A stretch of 64,000 nucleotides of DNA from assembly GCA_001600095.1 (NCBI GenBank), contig BCIX01000003.1, positions 2,046,001-2,110,000 on the forward strand, given 5' to 3'. Under the pieces are notes generated by a model. The model was given only the letters and a program-made list of their open reading frames with translations, was not told the DNA's origin and made no database searches. Below, in pieces: positions 23,325 to 35,603 of this stretch. The translations under genes and the position numbers were made by a program. Within the stretch, counting starts at the first letter, position 1. Every line of letters starts with the position of its first letter. Origin of the DNA: Bullera alba (taxonomy: Eukaryota > Basidiomycota > Tremellomycetes > Tremellales > Bulleraceae).

Positions 23325-25645
23325 ATGCCCGCCTCTCACACCGACGCGCTGTCACCCGCCCTCACAGCATCGTCCTCGACGACAGCGTACAACGCCCTCG
23401 ACAACAACGAAGGAAGAGACAACGACGTGTCGATGGACAAGATGCAGGATTTCAACGAGCTGTTCGACTTTGACCACTTTGAATCGTCAGCATCGGTGAG
23501 TGAGAGTGATCCCCTCGGCGCCTTCCCTCCTCTTCTCAGAGTCATTCACTAGTGGACTTCCTTCAATGCTGACGTACCCTAGTCACACTCGCATTCTCCC
23601 AACACCATCTCCCCAAACCACACGCCATCGCCACTTCCCAACCCCGGCTCGCCGTTCATCCCCGCCGACTACGACTTCTTCAACCAACCTGCTGCGCATG
23701 GCGATGAAATGGACTTCGGCTTCGACTATGCTCCTTTGACAGAAAAGGCCCCACCGGCACCTTTCGTCAAGCAAGAGCCCGTCGAGTTTGGCTTCCCTCC
23801 CGACCCTTCCCTCGCGTCTACGTCTTCACTGTCGCAGTCGCCCATCGTACAGACTTCCCTCCTCCAGCAATCACCACCTCAACAAGCAGCTACACCAGAC
23901 TTCAATGGTCTCCCTGCCGATCAGCAACTAGCACTTCAGCAACTGCTCAGCAACATGATGAACTACCAGAAGCAATTCGGATTGGAACTTCCAGGAGTCG
24001 GTACCACTCCAGCAGTCGCACCTACCCCACAATCACAGCCAAGCACCATTGAACCATCTCTGGTGTTCAGCTCAGCGCCATCCACTTCCACCACATTCTC
24101 GTCCACTGCACCATCCGCTGCGATCTCTCCTATCGCTTCAACTTCCGTCCCGGCGGCCAAGGCGTCTCCTGTCAAGCAAACCGCACCACTCGCCGTGATC
24201 GACGAGCAACACGAGGATCACGACCACGACCAGCTCATCTCTATCGAGGACCACGAGCAGCCAAGCCGAAATGATAGACAGGGCTCAATCATGTCGTCCT
24301 TCAGCCTCGGCGCTGACGACATCGACTCGAAGCTTGAGGCTCTGATTCCTTCCTCGGCAATCTTCTCCGCTGGTCGAGGCAAAGGTGGCAAGAAAGGCGG
24401 TGGCATGTCGAGCGTTGTCCGAGGAGATGACGAGGATGTGGATGACGAAGACTCGTGGAGACCCTCGCCAGAGGAGTACAAGAAACTCAGCAGCAAAGAG
24501 AAGCGACAGCTTCGTAACAAGCTCAGCGCGAGGGCTTTCCGAAACAGGAGGAAGGATTACATTGGTACACTCGAAGGTCACATCAAGGACCGAGACACTG
24601 TGATCGATGCTATGCGAGCGGAACTCAGCACAAGCAAAACCGAGAACCAGGATCTGAGGTGAGTAGTAATGACCTTGCTAGAGAACGTTCACTGACTGTC
24701 CGCAATAGACGCGAGCTCGAAGCGCTGAAAGCCAGCACCATGTCCATTCTCCACCCAGAGAGTGCCAAGTCGAAGGCGCAACCACCTTCAGTGCTCAACG
24801 CCTTCACTCTCCCAGCGACCTTCCCCGCCGCTACCCCAGCCCCACGCCGAGCTCCTTCACCCAAGTTTAACCCCCGCAAAGATCTACCTTCATCCTCGGC
24901 CATGTTCGAGACGAACCGTGGTTTCTGGGGCAACAACGACCCTCTTGGTGGTGGCGGCAGCACGACCTGCCACACCATGTTCACCCCCGATCTCGTCCTG
25001 CCAGAACAAGAGCTCAACCCGCTCAAAGGCATCGACATGCCTAGGTACAACATCAACCCGAGACTCAACGAGCCAACCGCCTCCACCAGCCGCATGCCAG
25101 CTTTGTCCGCCCAGGGCAATGCCAAGGAGCTGGGTGACTCGTTTTCGAACTGGTCCGAAAGTACGCCATTCACCTTACGATCCATGGATTCGTACAGGAT
25201 TCAAATGTGGTCCCGGCTGGCTCGGGAGGCACAAGCCGAGAAGAGCGGTATCGCCGCAGACCTCAGGCCAAAGTTCTTCACCGAGGCTTCCTCAAGCACC
25301 ACATCGTCAGTCGACCCTGCGACGGCTCAAGCAGCGGCCGTGGCTGGTCTCGCGGCCGGACACATCACTTCAAAACTCGCCTCGTCCTTCTGGTCAGCAT
25401 TCTCCAGCACCGCCGGCGGCCTGGACGCCGACAAGCTCACCGCGGTGGTCACTGGAAAAGCGAGGCTTCGTGTCGTTGAAGACGATACGGATGCTATTGC
25501 CAATGCGCTGAGCGGTCTCCGTATCCAGAGCGGACAGGCTATCCAAACTTCGAGCAGTGGTCTTGGAGCTGGATGGAGGGTGAGGGAGAACCCACTCGGT
25601 GCGCTGGGTTGCTTCTTCAAATGCGCAGGACCCGTCTCGACCTAG
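23325..25645 (+). CDS. bZIP transcription factor, MeaB-like
   Basis: Three exons (23325-23495, 23583-24658, 24709-25645) give 727 residues. The basic region LRNKLSARAFRNRRKDYI lies near residues 365-385. The following helix runs into the zipper, which crosses the second intron (MRAELSTSKTENQDLRRELE). The basic region is close to that of MeaB, a regulator of nitrogen metabolism in Aspergillus, by my recall of the family. The N-terminal half is acidic and Ser/Pro/Gln-rich with DFDHFE and DFGFDYAP clusters, typical of activation domains. A Gly/Lys-rich patch (GRGKGGKKGGG) precedes the DNA-binding domain. The C-terminal 300 residues include a possible folded region (SYRIQMWSRLAREAQAEK) but no named domain. 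bZIP is certain; the subfamily is less so. Confidence 0.9.
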
Positions 25646-26154
25646 AGAGGGCTAGAGGGAGCAGAGCAGGGGAGGTACTGGGGTTTTCATTCCTCGAGAA
25701 TACACCGCGAGTGGTATCCTATAATGGTGTCGTGAGATCAAGCTACGCCACGACATGCCGCCACAATCAACGAGGTCGAGTCCTCAACGGCGATCGATCA
25801 CATGTCGGTAGCTGTAGATGAGATCCGTGCGCTACGATCGCGACATCCAACTCTACGTCACCATGGTATTCCACACCCAGATCATATCGACATGAGCGAT
25901 AGTTGATGGACGAGACGAGGAGAAAAGAATAGAGAGTGAGAAGTGTACAATGAGAAGTCAGTAGATTGTAATCAGTGTGTATATCCAGCTGTAGTAATTA
26001 GCAGTATCATGAGCGTATGAACCTCTTCTCCCTGACTCGAGCAGCTTGCTCCCTGATCCCCGCTCTGGCGCTTTGGTTTTGCAGTAATGCATAGTCCAAA
26101 ACAGCGTACATGCCACGATCCACCTCTCCGATCCCCCTCTCGTCCGACGATGCT
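25646..26154. other. convergent intergenic, 0.5 kb
   Basis: 3' region of the bZIP gene and of eIF6. Nothing recognised. Confidence 0.45.
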
Positions 26155-27135
26155 TTATGCGTAGTGGTCGATGAGCGAATCTCGCATCTCGTTGATGACG
26201 GCAGTACTCGTCTGTCCCTGCAGCCCTGAGAATCGAGTGGGTCAGTGAAATAACAATTGGGTTGATATTGCTTGACTCACTGAAGGTGGCCTCGATGACG
26301 GAGACTTCGGTGGCGGTGGTGTCAAGACCGGTGAAGGCGCACCAATCGTTGACGACGAGTCCGGCGCCAATGACCTCGGATCCTCGGTTGACGGTTCCGG
26401 CAACTAGGGGGACCTGGAGCAGAGAGGACAGTTCGTCGAGCTCGGCTCGAGGGGTTTTGGGGTGAACCAAACCGCCCTAGGTCCGTCAGCACCAATCAAT
26501 AGTGGTGTGATTTGGAGAAATGTGAGCTCGCTGCTCACCTGATTCGACAAGGCGCAATAACTTCCCACGAGAACGTTGTTCGCTATTGTCTGCCTGAACA
26601 CCTCGACCTTCAACGTATCCGCAATGATCTCCTCTGTCTCTCTGTCGATATCCGGGTGGACGAGCGCGACATAGTCGTTGCAGACGATGACGTTGCCCAG
26701 CGCACTCAACCGCTCTTCCACACGCTGGATCGCCACGGCGGGGGGTAACGAATTACGCAAGTGCTGCAGCTCTTGGTCCGTCGTGGTGGAAGGGACGAGC
26801 AGACCGTGTCTGTTTCCAGCGGTCAATCGGCCGACTATTCGCGTGCCTGCGATAGTGGTGTGGATGATGGGGATGACATCTGCAAGCTCGGACTCGAACA
26901 CCGAGTAAAAGTTGGTCGAGGAGGCGAGCGCAGTCAGGCAGTAGCTACAGCAGGTCAGTACAAGTCCACGAATGGCTGAGGAGCCGCGCGGGTGTCGGGA
27001 GCGTACTTACGAGTTGGTGAGTTTGGAGAAGACTCCGATATCAGCAGAGTTTTCGAATTGAGCTCCTGAGAGGCAATGCGTCAGAGATGGACTCCGGTGG
27101 AAGGGATCGATCTTGAGCGACTCACGGACGGCCAT
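26155..27135 (-). CDS. TIF6: eukaryotic translation initiation factor 6
   Basis: Anti-association factor that holds the 60S subunit apart from 40S and is needed for 60S biogenesis. The first coding exon is only 10 nt (27126-27135, ATG plus seven bases). It joins an exon reading [20 protein letters not shown]. Other blocks are [54 protein letters not shown], the [19 protein letters not shown] region and [18 protein letters not shown]. The last exon starts in the FRLQGQ segment and ends DSLIDHYA. Length is about the 245 residues usual for the family. The order of the five repeated eIF6 blades is intact. A divergent PCI-domain gene starts 358 bases upstream, so the two share a promoter region. 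Confidence 0.95.
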
Positions 27136-27493
27136 GGTGAGTGATCTTTTGTGTTTACTCTAGGTTTAAGGTGTAGGTGGCTGCTGTAGGAAGTCTTGGG
27201 TAACTAGTCTCAAGCGTGTAGTGATGTGTTGTAGAGTACTGGATGATTGTTGACAGCAGATATAGACTTGTGCACCACCCTCACTGACTCACCCGCATCG
27301 TTTTCGAAAACCCTCGCGGATCCGAAGGGAGAGGTGGAGGGGCAAAGGTGAATAGATGGGGGTACTGGATAAATTTGACTGGTGTTTCAGGTTGCTGCTG
27401 GCCTGCAGCTGCTTGCTGCTGTCGTCGCTGGCTTCGCTTGATGCAATGTTGACAAGATTCAGTATAACAAGAAGCGATTAGAACAGCTCGGCC
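27136..27493. promoter_or_regulatory. shared divergent promoter region
   Basis: 358 bases between the starts of eIF6 (-) and the PCI protein (+). It includes repeated GCTGCTGGC/GCTGCTTGC-type blocks at about 27395-27430. No specific site was identified. Confidence 0.4.
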
Positions 27494-29294
27494 ATGAAGC
27501 TGCAGCAGTACATCAACTCGTTCATCGACCCACTGCGGTCAGAGGACCCCCGACAATTGATCCGCTTGCTCGATAATAGGAACAAGACCGCCCGAGGTCT
27601 TTCAGACACAGTCGGTGCTATCGATGTGAGCAGGGCTACTCACATGTCGGATACTGGGTCTGACTTGGTTATAGGATAGACGACTTGAGAATCCTGGGGT
27701 CAGACATCTACCGGAGCCATGGGACTCGATAGCTCTGAGGCACTGCGCGGCCGTCGCTGCCATCTATTCATTAAGAGATTACACCGAGGCGTAAGCCATG
27801 TCTTAGCTACCTTGTATACATCAGTGCTCGTAGCTGAGGTCTTCGCACAGGTATAAACATCAGAACGCTCTTTTGGTCTTGTTCTACAGGTGGTTCCAGG
27901 ATCAATCGGCGTGGGTGCTGCCGGTGCTGTACCTCCTCCTGGACGACCTTCGGGAATTGGCAGTACAGGTGAGCTACAGTGGGCCTTTTCAGGGTATACG
28001 AGAGTGTCAGCTCACTCTATATTAGTCAGATTCTCTGACATATTCCTCGACGGGCAAGATGCCCGCTTTGGAGGAATGCACGAGGACAGTCAGCAAGGCG
28101 TTCTCGATGTGCGCTACGGATAGGTGAGCCACTCTCTCAACTGGGATTGGTGTCCACGCTTCCCTGCCTCAGCCACCACTGACTTCCCGCAGAACGTTCA
28201 AAGGCCTAGAGTCTAGACGGAATGGAGTGTACCATGTCGCTTGTCTCAGTCTAAAGTGTTATTTCAAGGTAGGAGAACAGCTACCTTGCTAGTGACCGTC
28301 GAAGCTGACCCGACTTGTAGGTCGGCAAACCCAACCTCTGCAAGAATATCGTTCGGGCAGTCACCTCTGACCCCAAGACGCCGCCTATAACAGAAGCCCC
28401 TCTGACAGATCAGGTGGGCTAGCTACCTCCTGAGGATGTTTTGCTGTGGTAGCTGATCAAAGACAGGTCACTTGGCACTTTTACATTGGCATGCTGGCGT
28501 TCCTAGCCGGGGAGGACAAGAAGGTGAGCTGCAACAGCGTCCCTCGACATATGCATGCAGCTGACTTATGTTGATTAGGCCGACCAGGAACTGTCATGGG
28601 CACTGGCCAATTGTCCCCTCGAGTCCAAGCGGAATCAAGAGTGCGTACCGTGTCTCCAGCCCGTCGTTCCACGTCAGGATTGTGCTGACCAGCCTTTGCT
28701 CTTGCTTAGGTTGATCCTGTCGTTCTTGATTCCCCTACATATGCTCAATGGCTCCTTCCCCTCTGAAGACCTATTAGCCCTTCATCCACGCTTACAGCTC
28801 CTCTTCACGCCGTTCATAAAGGCTATCAAGGCGGGCAATGTGAGGTCGTATGACGAACGGCTGGAATGGGCACAACCGCGGTTGGTCGGGATGAGCGTGT
28901 ATCTCACCGTCGAAAGGGCAAGGGAGGGGTGTTTGCGGATGCTGTTCAAGAAGGCGTGAGTATTCCCCCGGCATCGGATTCAGTGAAGATGCGCAGCGCA
29001 AGAGAACAGTCAGCTGACACCGATTAGCTGGATTGCAAGTGACAAATCGTCGAGAATTCCCGTATCGACATTCCAGACGGCACTCAAATTGCATGGCATA
29101 GACGTGGATAGCGATGAGGTCGAGTGCATGGTCGCAAATATGATCTTCAGGGTGAGTCCGTCGTATAGGGAGGTGAGATACGGTAGGCTGACGCGAGGTA
29201 GGGGTATATGAAAGGGTATATCTCGCATGAAAAGCAGATGGTGGTCTTGGCCAAGAACGGGCCGTTCCCGGGGATGCAGAGTATACCGCGGTGA
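27494..29294 (+). CDS. PCI-domain protein, Thp1/PCID2 (Csn12-like) type
   Basis: Probable TREX-2 subunit linking transcription to mRNA export; this group is often named Csn12-like in fungi. Exon 1 is 27494-27625 and the next starts after TATAG with DRRLENPGVRHLPEPWDS. Blocks seen in order are ALRHCAAVAAIYSLRDY, WVLPVLYLLLDDLREL, KKCYFKVGKPNLCKN-type helical repeats, TWHFYIGMLAFLAGEDKKAD, LILSFLIPLHMLNGSFP and the winged-helix end IPVSTFQTALKLHGIDVD with GYMKGYISHEKQMVVLAK. This matches the helical-repeat plus winged-helix layout of PCI proteins. About nine short exons; the stop is at 29292-29294. Family is firm. Thp1 versus Csn12 naming cannot be settled by eye. Confidence 0.85.
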
Positions 29295-29664
29295 TCGCGT
29301 CAGAGGTATTGGGGATTGAACCGGAGGACGGAAGCATTGAGGGGGCGAGATCTGGGAGCATCAACCAATTTGTATAGTAGGCATGGATGTAAGCATATAA
29401 GGGCTCGAAAGACAGCGAGTCGCAAGGAGCATGCTGGTATCAAGACTAAACCAGCGGTTACAGTCGCTAGGCATGAGGACAACGGGACGTCGTAATGTTA
29501 GCAAGAGATTCATTGTGTACTGCTGCTCGTCATCTCGTCCTCAATTCATTTGCATTTCATGTACATCATAGCTTCATACGTCATCGTCACGCTTCCACTT
29601 CTTCCCACGGTTTTTTAAGTCATCATTTCCATAGCCAGGCACCAAGTGCGCTGACATCGGACGT
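29295..29664. other. convergent intergenic, 0.37 kb
   Basis: Between the stops of the PCI gene and the beta-flanking-type gene. Nothing recognised. Confidence 0.4.
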
Positions 29665-31022
29665 CTACTGTAAGAATTTGCCAGCCTGCATCCAATCAGC
29701 ACATCTCCCTGCAGCCTTCGGACGGCCACTCACCATGCCCATGAGCGAGCTCAGTCCGCCAGACTGGCCGCCTCCCATCATCTACGCCTAGTCAGCACAT
29801 GCATACACCTATCCGTTTCAGGAGGTTGACTCACCCCAGAGACTTGGTTCTTCAGCATCAACTTCATGATGGTCTGTCCGGCGCTGGTCATGGCGTCTTG
29901 CTTGTCGCCAGAGGCGGCACCGCCAGATTTGTCAAACATCTAAGCGGGGTGAGCACTGGAAGCGAAGTATTCAAGGCGCGAGGCCCACCTTGGCAGCCTC
30001 GGACATTGCCATTCCGATGATCTAGACACAGTCAGTCGGCGCTCTGGAGGGAAGAGATCCTGCTGAGGTGGGCTCACCTTGCTCTGCATGTTGCCTCCGC
30101 CGCTGGAGGCAGCGGCTCCGCCGCCTCCAGAGGTGAACATCTTGAGGGCCTGCATGGCAGCGGCGCTATATCATGGATCAGCTGTGCACCTCACCTGAAC
30201 GTCGCAGCTGGAGATGCCCTCTCGCTTCGCTCGAGTAGGAGGGTTACTCACCTGCCAATAGCGCCCGAAGACATGTTGCTAGCGTTGCCCTTGTTGTAAG
30301 CCTCGTCGTGCTTCCTCTGCACGTCGTCCTCGTCGACGTCGGTGTCGTCCTTGTTCATGTTGCCTAGGAAAGACAGGGCAGAGGAGAAGAGAGACGAGTT
30401 TTCGTTGCCATTACCGCCGTATTGATTCGCGCTCTGGATCGCAGCGTCTTGGTCGACTGACAAAGTGTCAGCTTGTCGTAGAACAACAACTACGCTTCAT
30501 TGAGCTGACTCACTGTTAGGGAGACCACCCCCGCCGCCGCCGTACGAGCCTGGGCCGGAGGAGCCGTGTGGGGCGTTGTATTGCGATCCGCCGGTCAGGC
30601 CGAAGCCACCACCACCACCACCGCCACCGCTCTGCTGCTGGCCGCCAAAGCCACCGAACCCGCCGCCGCCGTTGTTGTTGTTGCCGCCCTCGTAGAGACC
30701 GGCATTACCGCCGTTGTTGCCGTGGGAGTCGTTTCCGTAGCTCTGGCCTTGGTTACCGTAGCTCTGGTTCTGGTTCTGATTGCCGTAGTTCTGTCCCTGG
30801 TTCGAGTTCGAATTGTACCCCTGATCCTGGTTCTGGTTCTGGTTGTACCCTTGGTTCTGGTTATTGTTATGGTGACCTTGACCTTGGTTCTGATTGTTGC
30901 CTTGACCTTGGTTGTCGGAGACTGCGTTGATCAGCACGCTGGTCTACGGATACACGAGAGTACACGGGTCACTTACACTGCTTCTGGAGCTGCTCCTCGG
31001 CGAATTTCTTAACAAAGTCCAT
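29665..31022 (-). CDS. beta-flanking-type protein with Asn/Gln/Gly repeat region
   Basis: Resembles the fungal proteins named beta-flanking protein, of unknown function. Exon 1 is 30977-31022 (MDFVKKFAEEQLQKQ) and exon 2 is 30514-30921. Several short exons follow, and the last (29665-29685) encodes AGKFLQ. Exon 2 is a degenerate repeat of NQNQGQ/YGNQ units passing into Gly-rich sequence with runs of up to eight Gly, which looks prion-like or phase-separating. After it comes a conserved helical part: SSLFSSALSFLGNM, KHDEAYNKG, AAAMQALKMFTSGG and IIGMAMSEAAKMFDKSGG. The gene flanks the A mating locus in mushrooms, but no mating genes are visible here. Confidence 0.75.
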
Positions 31023-32326
31023 GATGAGTGATGTTGTGGTATGCGAAGTGTGAAGTGTTGTTGTGATAGCTGGGCTACGATACTTGCTGCTTGTAAGTCA
31101 GATAGATGGGCGATGAGTAGAAAGTCGAGGAATGGGATGGAGCTCAGCCTAGCTCAGCGTGTCATGCTGTCCACCGCCAACGCTTCTTGTGCGTTTCACA
31201 TAGCGTCACCGGGGCTCCGGGTTTGAGCCACATTACGTCAGCGTTCAGTGTGGCGGCCGGCGTGATCATGAGCCGGTGAGCCTCGGTGAGCCCTGGTGAG
31301 CCGTTGAGCGGCCATGTCATGCAAAGGTCGCGACCGGGTCATCAGCGCATCAGCATCATACATTGATGTGATCATCTATCTGCCCGCTGTTCTCTGCTCA
31401 GCGTTTGCGGACAGTCGACAACCATTCGCAGCCACTCAGGAAATTCCCTCCAACAAGGGTCCGTGCAACGATAAGGGCACACAGCACATCATTACAGCAC
31501 GTCCAAGTCACCTTCATCTAGTTAGTCTTAAGTCCGCTTCTACGACATCCCGAAGGTGCGTAACATCAACCTCTGGGATTTATGGGAGTCGGAGGATATC
31601 GCTCGCCTTCAGATTGAAGTGGTTAGCCTGATTGAGGTTGTACTCGCTAACAGTCAGCGCGGCCTCAAAACCAAGGGATGGTGCAACTGTCGTCAATGCT
31701 CTGCCAAGAAACCTCGAAAGCCGATCACCGTGGCAACGTTTCACGAGCACATGCTGCTAGAGGATTTGATCAGGAGGGAGGACGAAGAGGAGGCAGCGGA
31801 GCTGGAATCCCGGCGGTCCCGCGGACATGTGCAAGATGAGACGTGAGAGAGCCTGAGAGTTGCTCAGGCGAGGACTTGTATAGAGCACAGTAAGACATAA
31901 GTTGTAATACCAACCGGAGTAGGAATACGGTCTCTCTCTTCTTGGCTCGCCTGACGACCAAACGATCAGTACTGCCATTCCACTTCCCGTATCTCCAATA
32001 TGCTGTGTATCGTAGCTAATTAACGTCGGTTCGTCGTCATGGACTCGTGCTGATCGCTGTGCTTCATATTCACAGACCCACGGTTGTCGAGGAAGCGCGG
32101 CGTTTTGTTATAACCCCGAGCTGTGATCCCATTAGCTTAGAATCACGTGACTCGTCTAACCGGTGCGGTGCGTCACACCCCTTTCGCGCGCCGCCCTGAG
32201 TGTGCAGAGCGTTGGCTGGCTGGCAGGAATTCATCGAGAGACCGGGGGGTTGATTCACACTGTAGCCATTCAGATCGACTGCATAGACCATCGCTCAACG
32301 TCTCGTCTCGTCGTCCGTAGCCAGCC
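31023..32326. other. intergenic with one weak ORF
   Basis: Promoter of the beta-flanking-type gene on the left. A short open frame (31532-31846) is listed separately. The rest shows no coding support. Confidence 0.4.
31532..31846 (+). pseudogene. possible fragment with CxC zinc-knuckle-like motif
   Basis: Open from a possible acceptor (TTAAG, about 31531) to TGA at 31846 with no good ATG. It reads FYDIPKVRNINLWDLW and later WCNCRQCSAKKPRKPITVAT then HEHM. The C-x-C-x-x-C and His arrangement recalls the first residues of CACTA-type transposon proteins in basidiomycetes (cysteine pair followed by a conserved Arg/Thr and His). I only recall this loosely. It could be the last exon of a small real gene or a transposon scrap. 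Confidence 0.25.
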
Positions 32327-32898
32327 ATGTCCTCTCGGTAAGCCTCTCCCGACTCACGCTTCACGGTCCATCACGGCCTCTTCACCATTCATCACTTGGC
32401 CAACTCTTCACTTCGTCTCTCGACTTTGACGCGCCAAATCCCAACATTACTTTCCAGCACTCGCGACGTTACAGACCAGCTTTCAACGCCATTCTTCCGC
32501 TGCGCCCCTCTTAGCACCCCTCAGCACCACTTAGACCCCTCTGCACACCTTCCATTTTAGTATAGACGCGCCATGGCCAGCGGTATCCCCGTGAGTAACG
32601 ACGCCGGAATCAAAATCTCCCCCTGAAATCACACCGTGCTTCCTAATGTCACACTTTGACTTTTGGCGACGCGATGTTTGCCATGTTGGCACTGGTGTAA
32701 TCCTCGCGACGCATAGTCTCCTTTTGCGCAAGGGCAGTCGTAGTGTTGGACTCTTCTACCCTCTTCCTCGCACTCGCCTCACGATAAATACGACTCGACA
32801 CGATACATAGAAACGAAAGCTGACAACCTGTTTCCCTCGCCATCCCCCTTCGCTCCATCACTCAACCCTATCACTCTTCCTCAATATCCCCTCGCACC
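32327..32898 (+). promoter_or_regulatory. spliced leader of the cyclin gene with possible upstream ORF
   Basis: ATGTCCTCTCG at 32327-32337 is followed by a GTAAGC donor. An acceptor TTTTAG ends at 32560 and a further donor follows ATCCCC at 32590. Joining the two pieces continues the first reading frame (MSSRIDAPWPAVS). If the next acceptor is the ATACATAG ending at about 32810, the frame stops a few codons later, making a 17-codon upstream ORF before the cyclin ATG at 32899. The splicing is inferred from consensus only. Confidence 0.35.
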
Positions 32899-34785
32899 AT
32901 GTCCTCCCAATCCAATCAGACCCGTCGCACACGTCGTGCCGACGAGAATGCCCCTCCGATGACCCGAACGCGATCCGCCGTCACCACCGCGACGACAGCC
33001 ACCACCCAAGCCAAAGCGCTCGCGGATGCCTCGAGTCGAGCCACAACAGCAAAGACCTCGACCAAGCCAGCAGCCTCGTCCATTCCGGTGATGAAAAGGG
33101 CGGCCTCTAGCACAACGGTGACAAAGGGCACGAGCGGTACTGCCAGTAGATCGGCTCTGGGCGAAGTGACCAACGCAAAGTCGAAACTGGGCGCCAAGGG
33201 GAAAGAGGTGTCGAAAGAAGGAAAGAGCGACAAGGCATCTGGAGTAGAGAGGAAACCACTGGCAAGCACCGTTGGAACCTCCCAATCACAGCCCGAAACT
33301 AGACGCGCCGCTACCGCCCGAAACGCCCTCGACGCCAAGTTAGTAGAAACCGTCAAACCCGCGACAAAGAGGAAAACCACGGCAACCTCGACAACCTCGT
33401 CACGCCCCCTGGTAGATCGCTCGCGGTCCAACACGGCGTCGACGTCCACCGTAGCGTCCACCTCGACCTCGAGAACGAAAACCGGTTCGAAACCTCTGCT
33501 AGACAAGGCTTTCAACTTGAAGGAGGAGAAGGAGCAAGCCGAGCCAGCTCGGAAGAAGAGGAAGACTAGCTCCCCAGTCCCTCCTGCCGTTGATGACGAC
33601 CTCGTTGACGAAGCCAACTATGACGAGGATGGCACGGAGATCCTGCTGTCAAGTGGAGGCCGTGCGGTTAGTCTGAAAAGCCCGAAGCGGGTCCGAGCGG
33701 CGAAGGATGAAGGATGGGAGGATCTAGATGCCGAGGATGAGGGTGATCCAAACATGGTCAGCGAATACGTCGTCGACGCATTCAACTACATGATGAAGCT
33801 CGAGGTGAGTCCTTTCAACCCGATCGATGACTTCATGGCTGACCATTGTGATCTAGGCAACCACAATGGCGGACCCCACGTACATGGACTCCCAGGCCGA
33901 GCTTCAGTGGAAGATGCGCACGATCCTCATGGACTGGTTGATCGAGGTCCACTCGAAATTCCGTCTACTCCCCGAGACCCTGTTCATCGCCATCAACCTG
34001 ATTGACCGATTCCTCTCGGCTCGAGTGATCTCGCTGGTCAAGTTCCAACTTGTTGGCTTGACGGCATTGTTCATCGCGGCAAAGTACGAAGAGGTCATCT
34101 GCCCCTCGATCACCCACTTCCTGCACATGACCGACGGCGGTTACGGCGTCGAGGAGATCATCAAGGCGGAGCGATACATGCTCAACACTATCAGCTTTGA
34201 CATGTCCTACCCCAACCCACTGCACTTCCTCCGACGAATCAGCAAAGCGGATGGGTACGACATTCAGGCTAGAACCGTTGGCAAATTCCTCATCGAGATC
34301 AGCGCCATCGAGCACAAGTTGATCGCCTACCCCCCGAGTCTCCTTGCCGCTGCTAGTATGTGGCTTGCCAGACTGTGTCTAGAGCGAGGTGACTGGGTGA
34401 GTGATCTTTGTCGCACATCGTAGTAATGTAAGCTGACCACAGTATAGACTCCCAACTTGATTCACTACTCTGGCTACGCTGTTGAAGAGCTTATTGAGCC
34501 TGCGCAAACAATGATGGACTACCTGCTCGACCCAGAGCTAGACACCTCGTCGTCCTTCTACAAGAAGGTGAGCTGAACCGTGTATGGTTGCGGGTACTCA
34601 AGCTGATGATTCCCCAGTATGCTAGCAAGAAACACATGAAAGCTTCGTGCTTCATGCACACATGGGCGACGACACGCTGGCCGGCTGGTGAAGAGCCAGA
34701 AGTCGCTGGTGTCGAGGCGTACATCGAGGCAGGGATCGAACCTCCCAAGTGGCGCCTAGAGCGTGGTTCCTCCAAGGAGCTATGA
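32899..34785 (+). CDS. B-type (mitotic) cyclin
   Basis: Regulatory subunit of the mitotic CDK. Four exons (32899-33804, 33857-34396, 34448-34567, 34618-34785) join to 577 residues. The cyclin box starts with MVSEYVVDAFNYMMKLE and continues MRTILMDWLIEVHSKFRLLPETLF, the hallmark of A/B cyclins. YEEVICPSI, ERYMLNTISFDMSYPNPLHFL and the C-terminal fold (LARLCLERGDW, KKHMKASCF) follow. The N-terminal 260 residues are disordered and rich in Thr/Ala/Ser/Lys. They hold a destruction box that fits RxxLxxxxN exactly (RSALGEVTN, residues 84-92), so the protein is probably degraded through the APC/C. A Lys/Arg cluster (ARKKRKTSS) could serve as a nuclear localisation signal. Confidence 0.95.
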
Positions 34786-35603
34786 GCGGGAGTTGCTTGT
34801 GGCGAGGGTGGAGACGAGGGATCGTTGGGATCGACCATCGACTTGTGAAAAAACGACAAAACCAAGATCGAATCAACAAATCAGCAATGGACGATCGAGA
34901 ATCTGCATCGCCTGTCATGCTCAAGGGACTTGTTGATATTGCAATATAAACGACCGGTACGAGTATCGGGATGCGCAGAGTAGAGACGATATTGGTGCCA
35001 GACCAATTAATGAGAGACGAAGGGATGATTTGATTCAATATAGCCTGCTAAATGAGCATGGAACGCAATTTCTGTAACTTACCTAGCCAGTGACCAGTAT
35101 GCATTAGTCGTATGAGAGTGAATCGCCGGAGTGGCGCATGCTAAGGGCTACTCAGTGAGAGAACACAGTGCCGGTGGCAGTCGAGAGACGACGGGAGGGG
35201 AGAGCCTGGCAGAGGCATCTCATCTGGGGAACGGGAGCGATCGAGGGTATGGATAACGAGCTCGTTTTGCTACTCTGCCTTGTCCACTGGATCTTCATCA
35301 CCTGTATAAGATTGAGAAGATGCGAATGTCTTGGATGATCAGCCGATAGCCCTACTTTGGCTCGATCCCATCCGCGCGGCCCAATGGCTGCGAGCCTGGG
35401 AGAGGTCAAACCATCACTTTCCTGTCGTCAGATTGGTCTCTGAGCCTCCTACTTCGAAGAGATCAGCCTGCTTCGTCGAGAGACATCATGACTGGAGCCA
35501 TATTAGTGCGATCACCTTGATAGCGATCGCGTAAATCTGATCAGTATGAAGAACACCGTGCTTCGATAAGAAACCCGCTACATGTCCTTGTCGTTTAACC
35601 CAT
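34786..35603. other. convergent intergenic, 0.8 kb
   Basis: Between the cyclin and Dpm2 stops. No supported gene or structured element. Confidence 0.45.

Noticed and set aside
30566..31012. Val/Ala-rich forward frame opposite the beta-flanking-type gene
   Set aside because: Antisense reading of the Asn/Gln/Gly repeats; composition is forced by the repeat.
29665..31022. Beta-flanking gene as a sign of the A mating-type locus
   Set aside because: In mushrooms this gene borders the homeodomain locus next to MIP, but neither MIP nor homeodomain genes are visible within 64 kb here.
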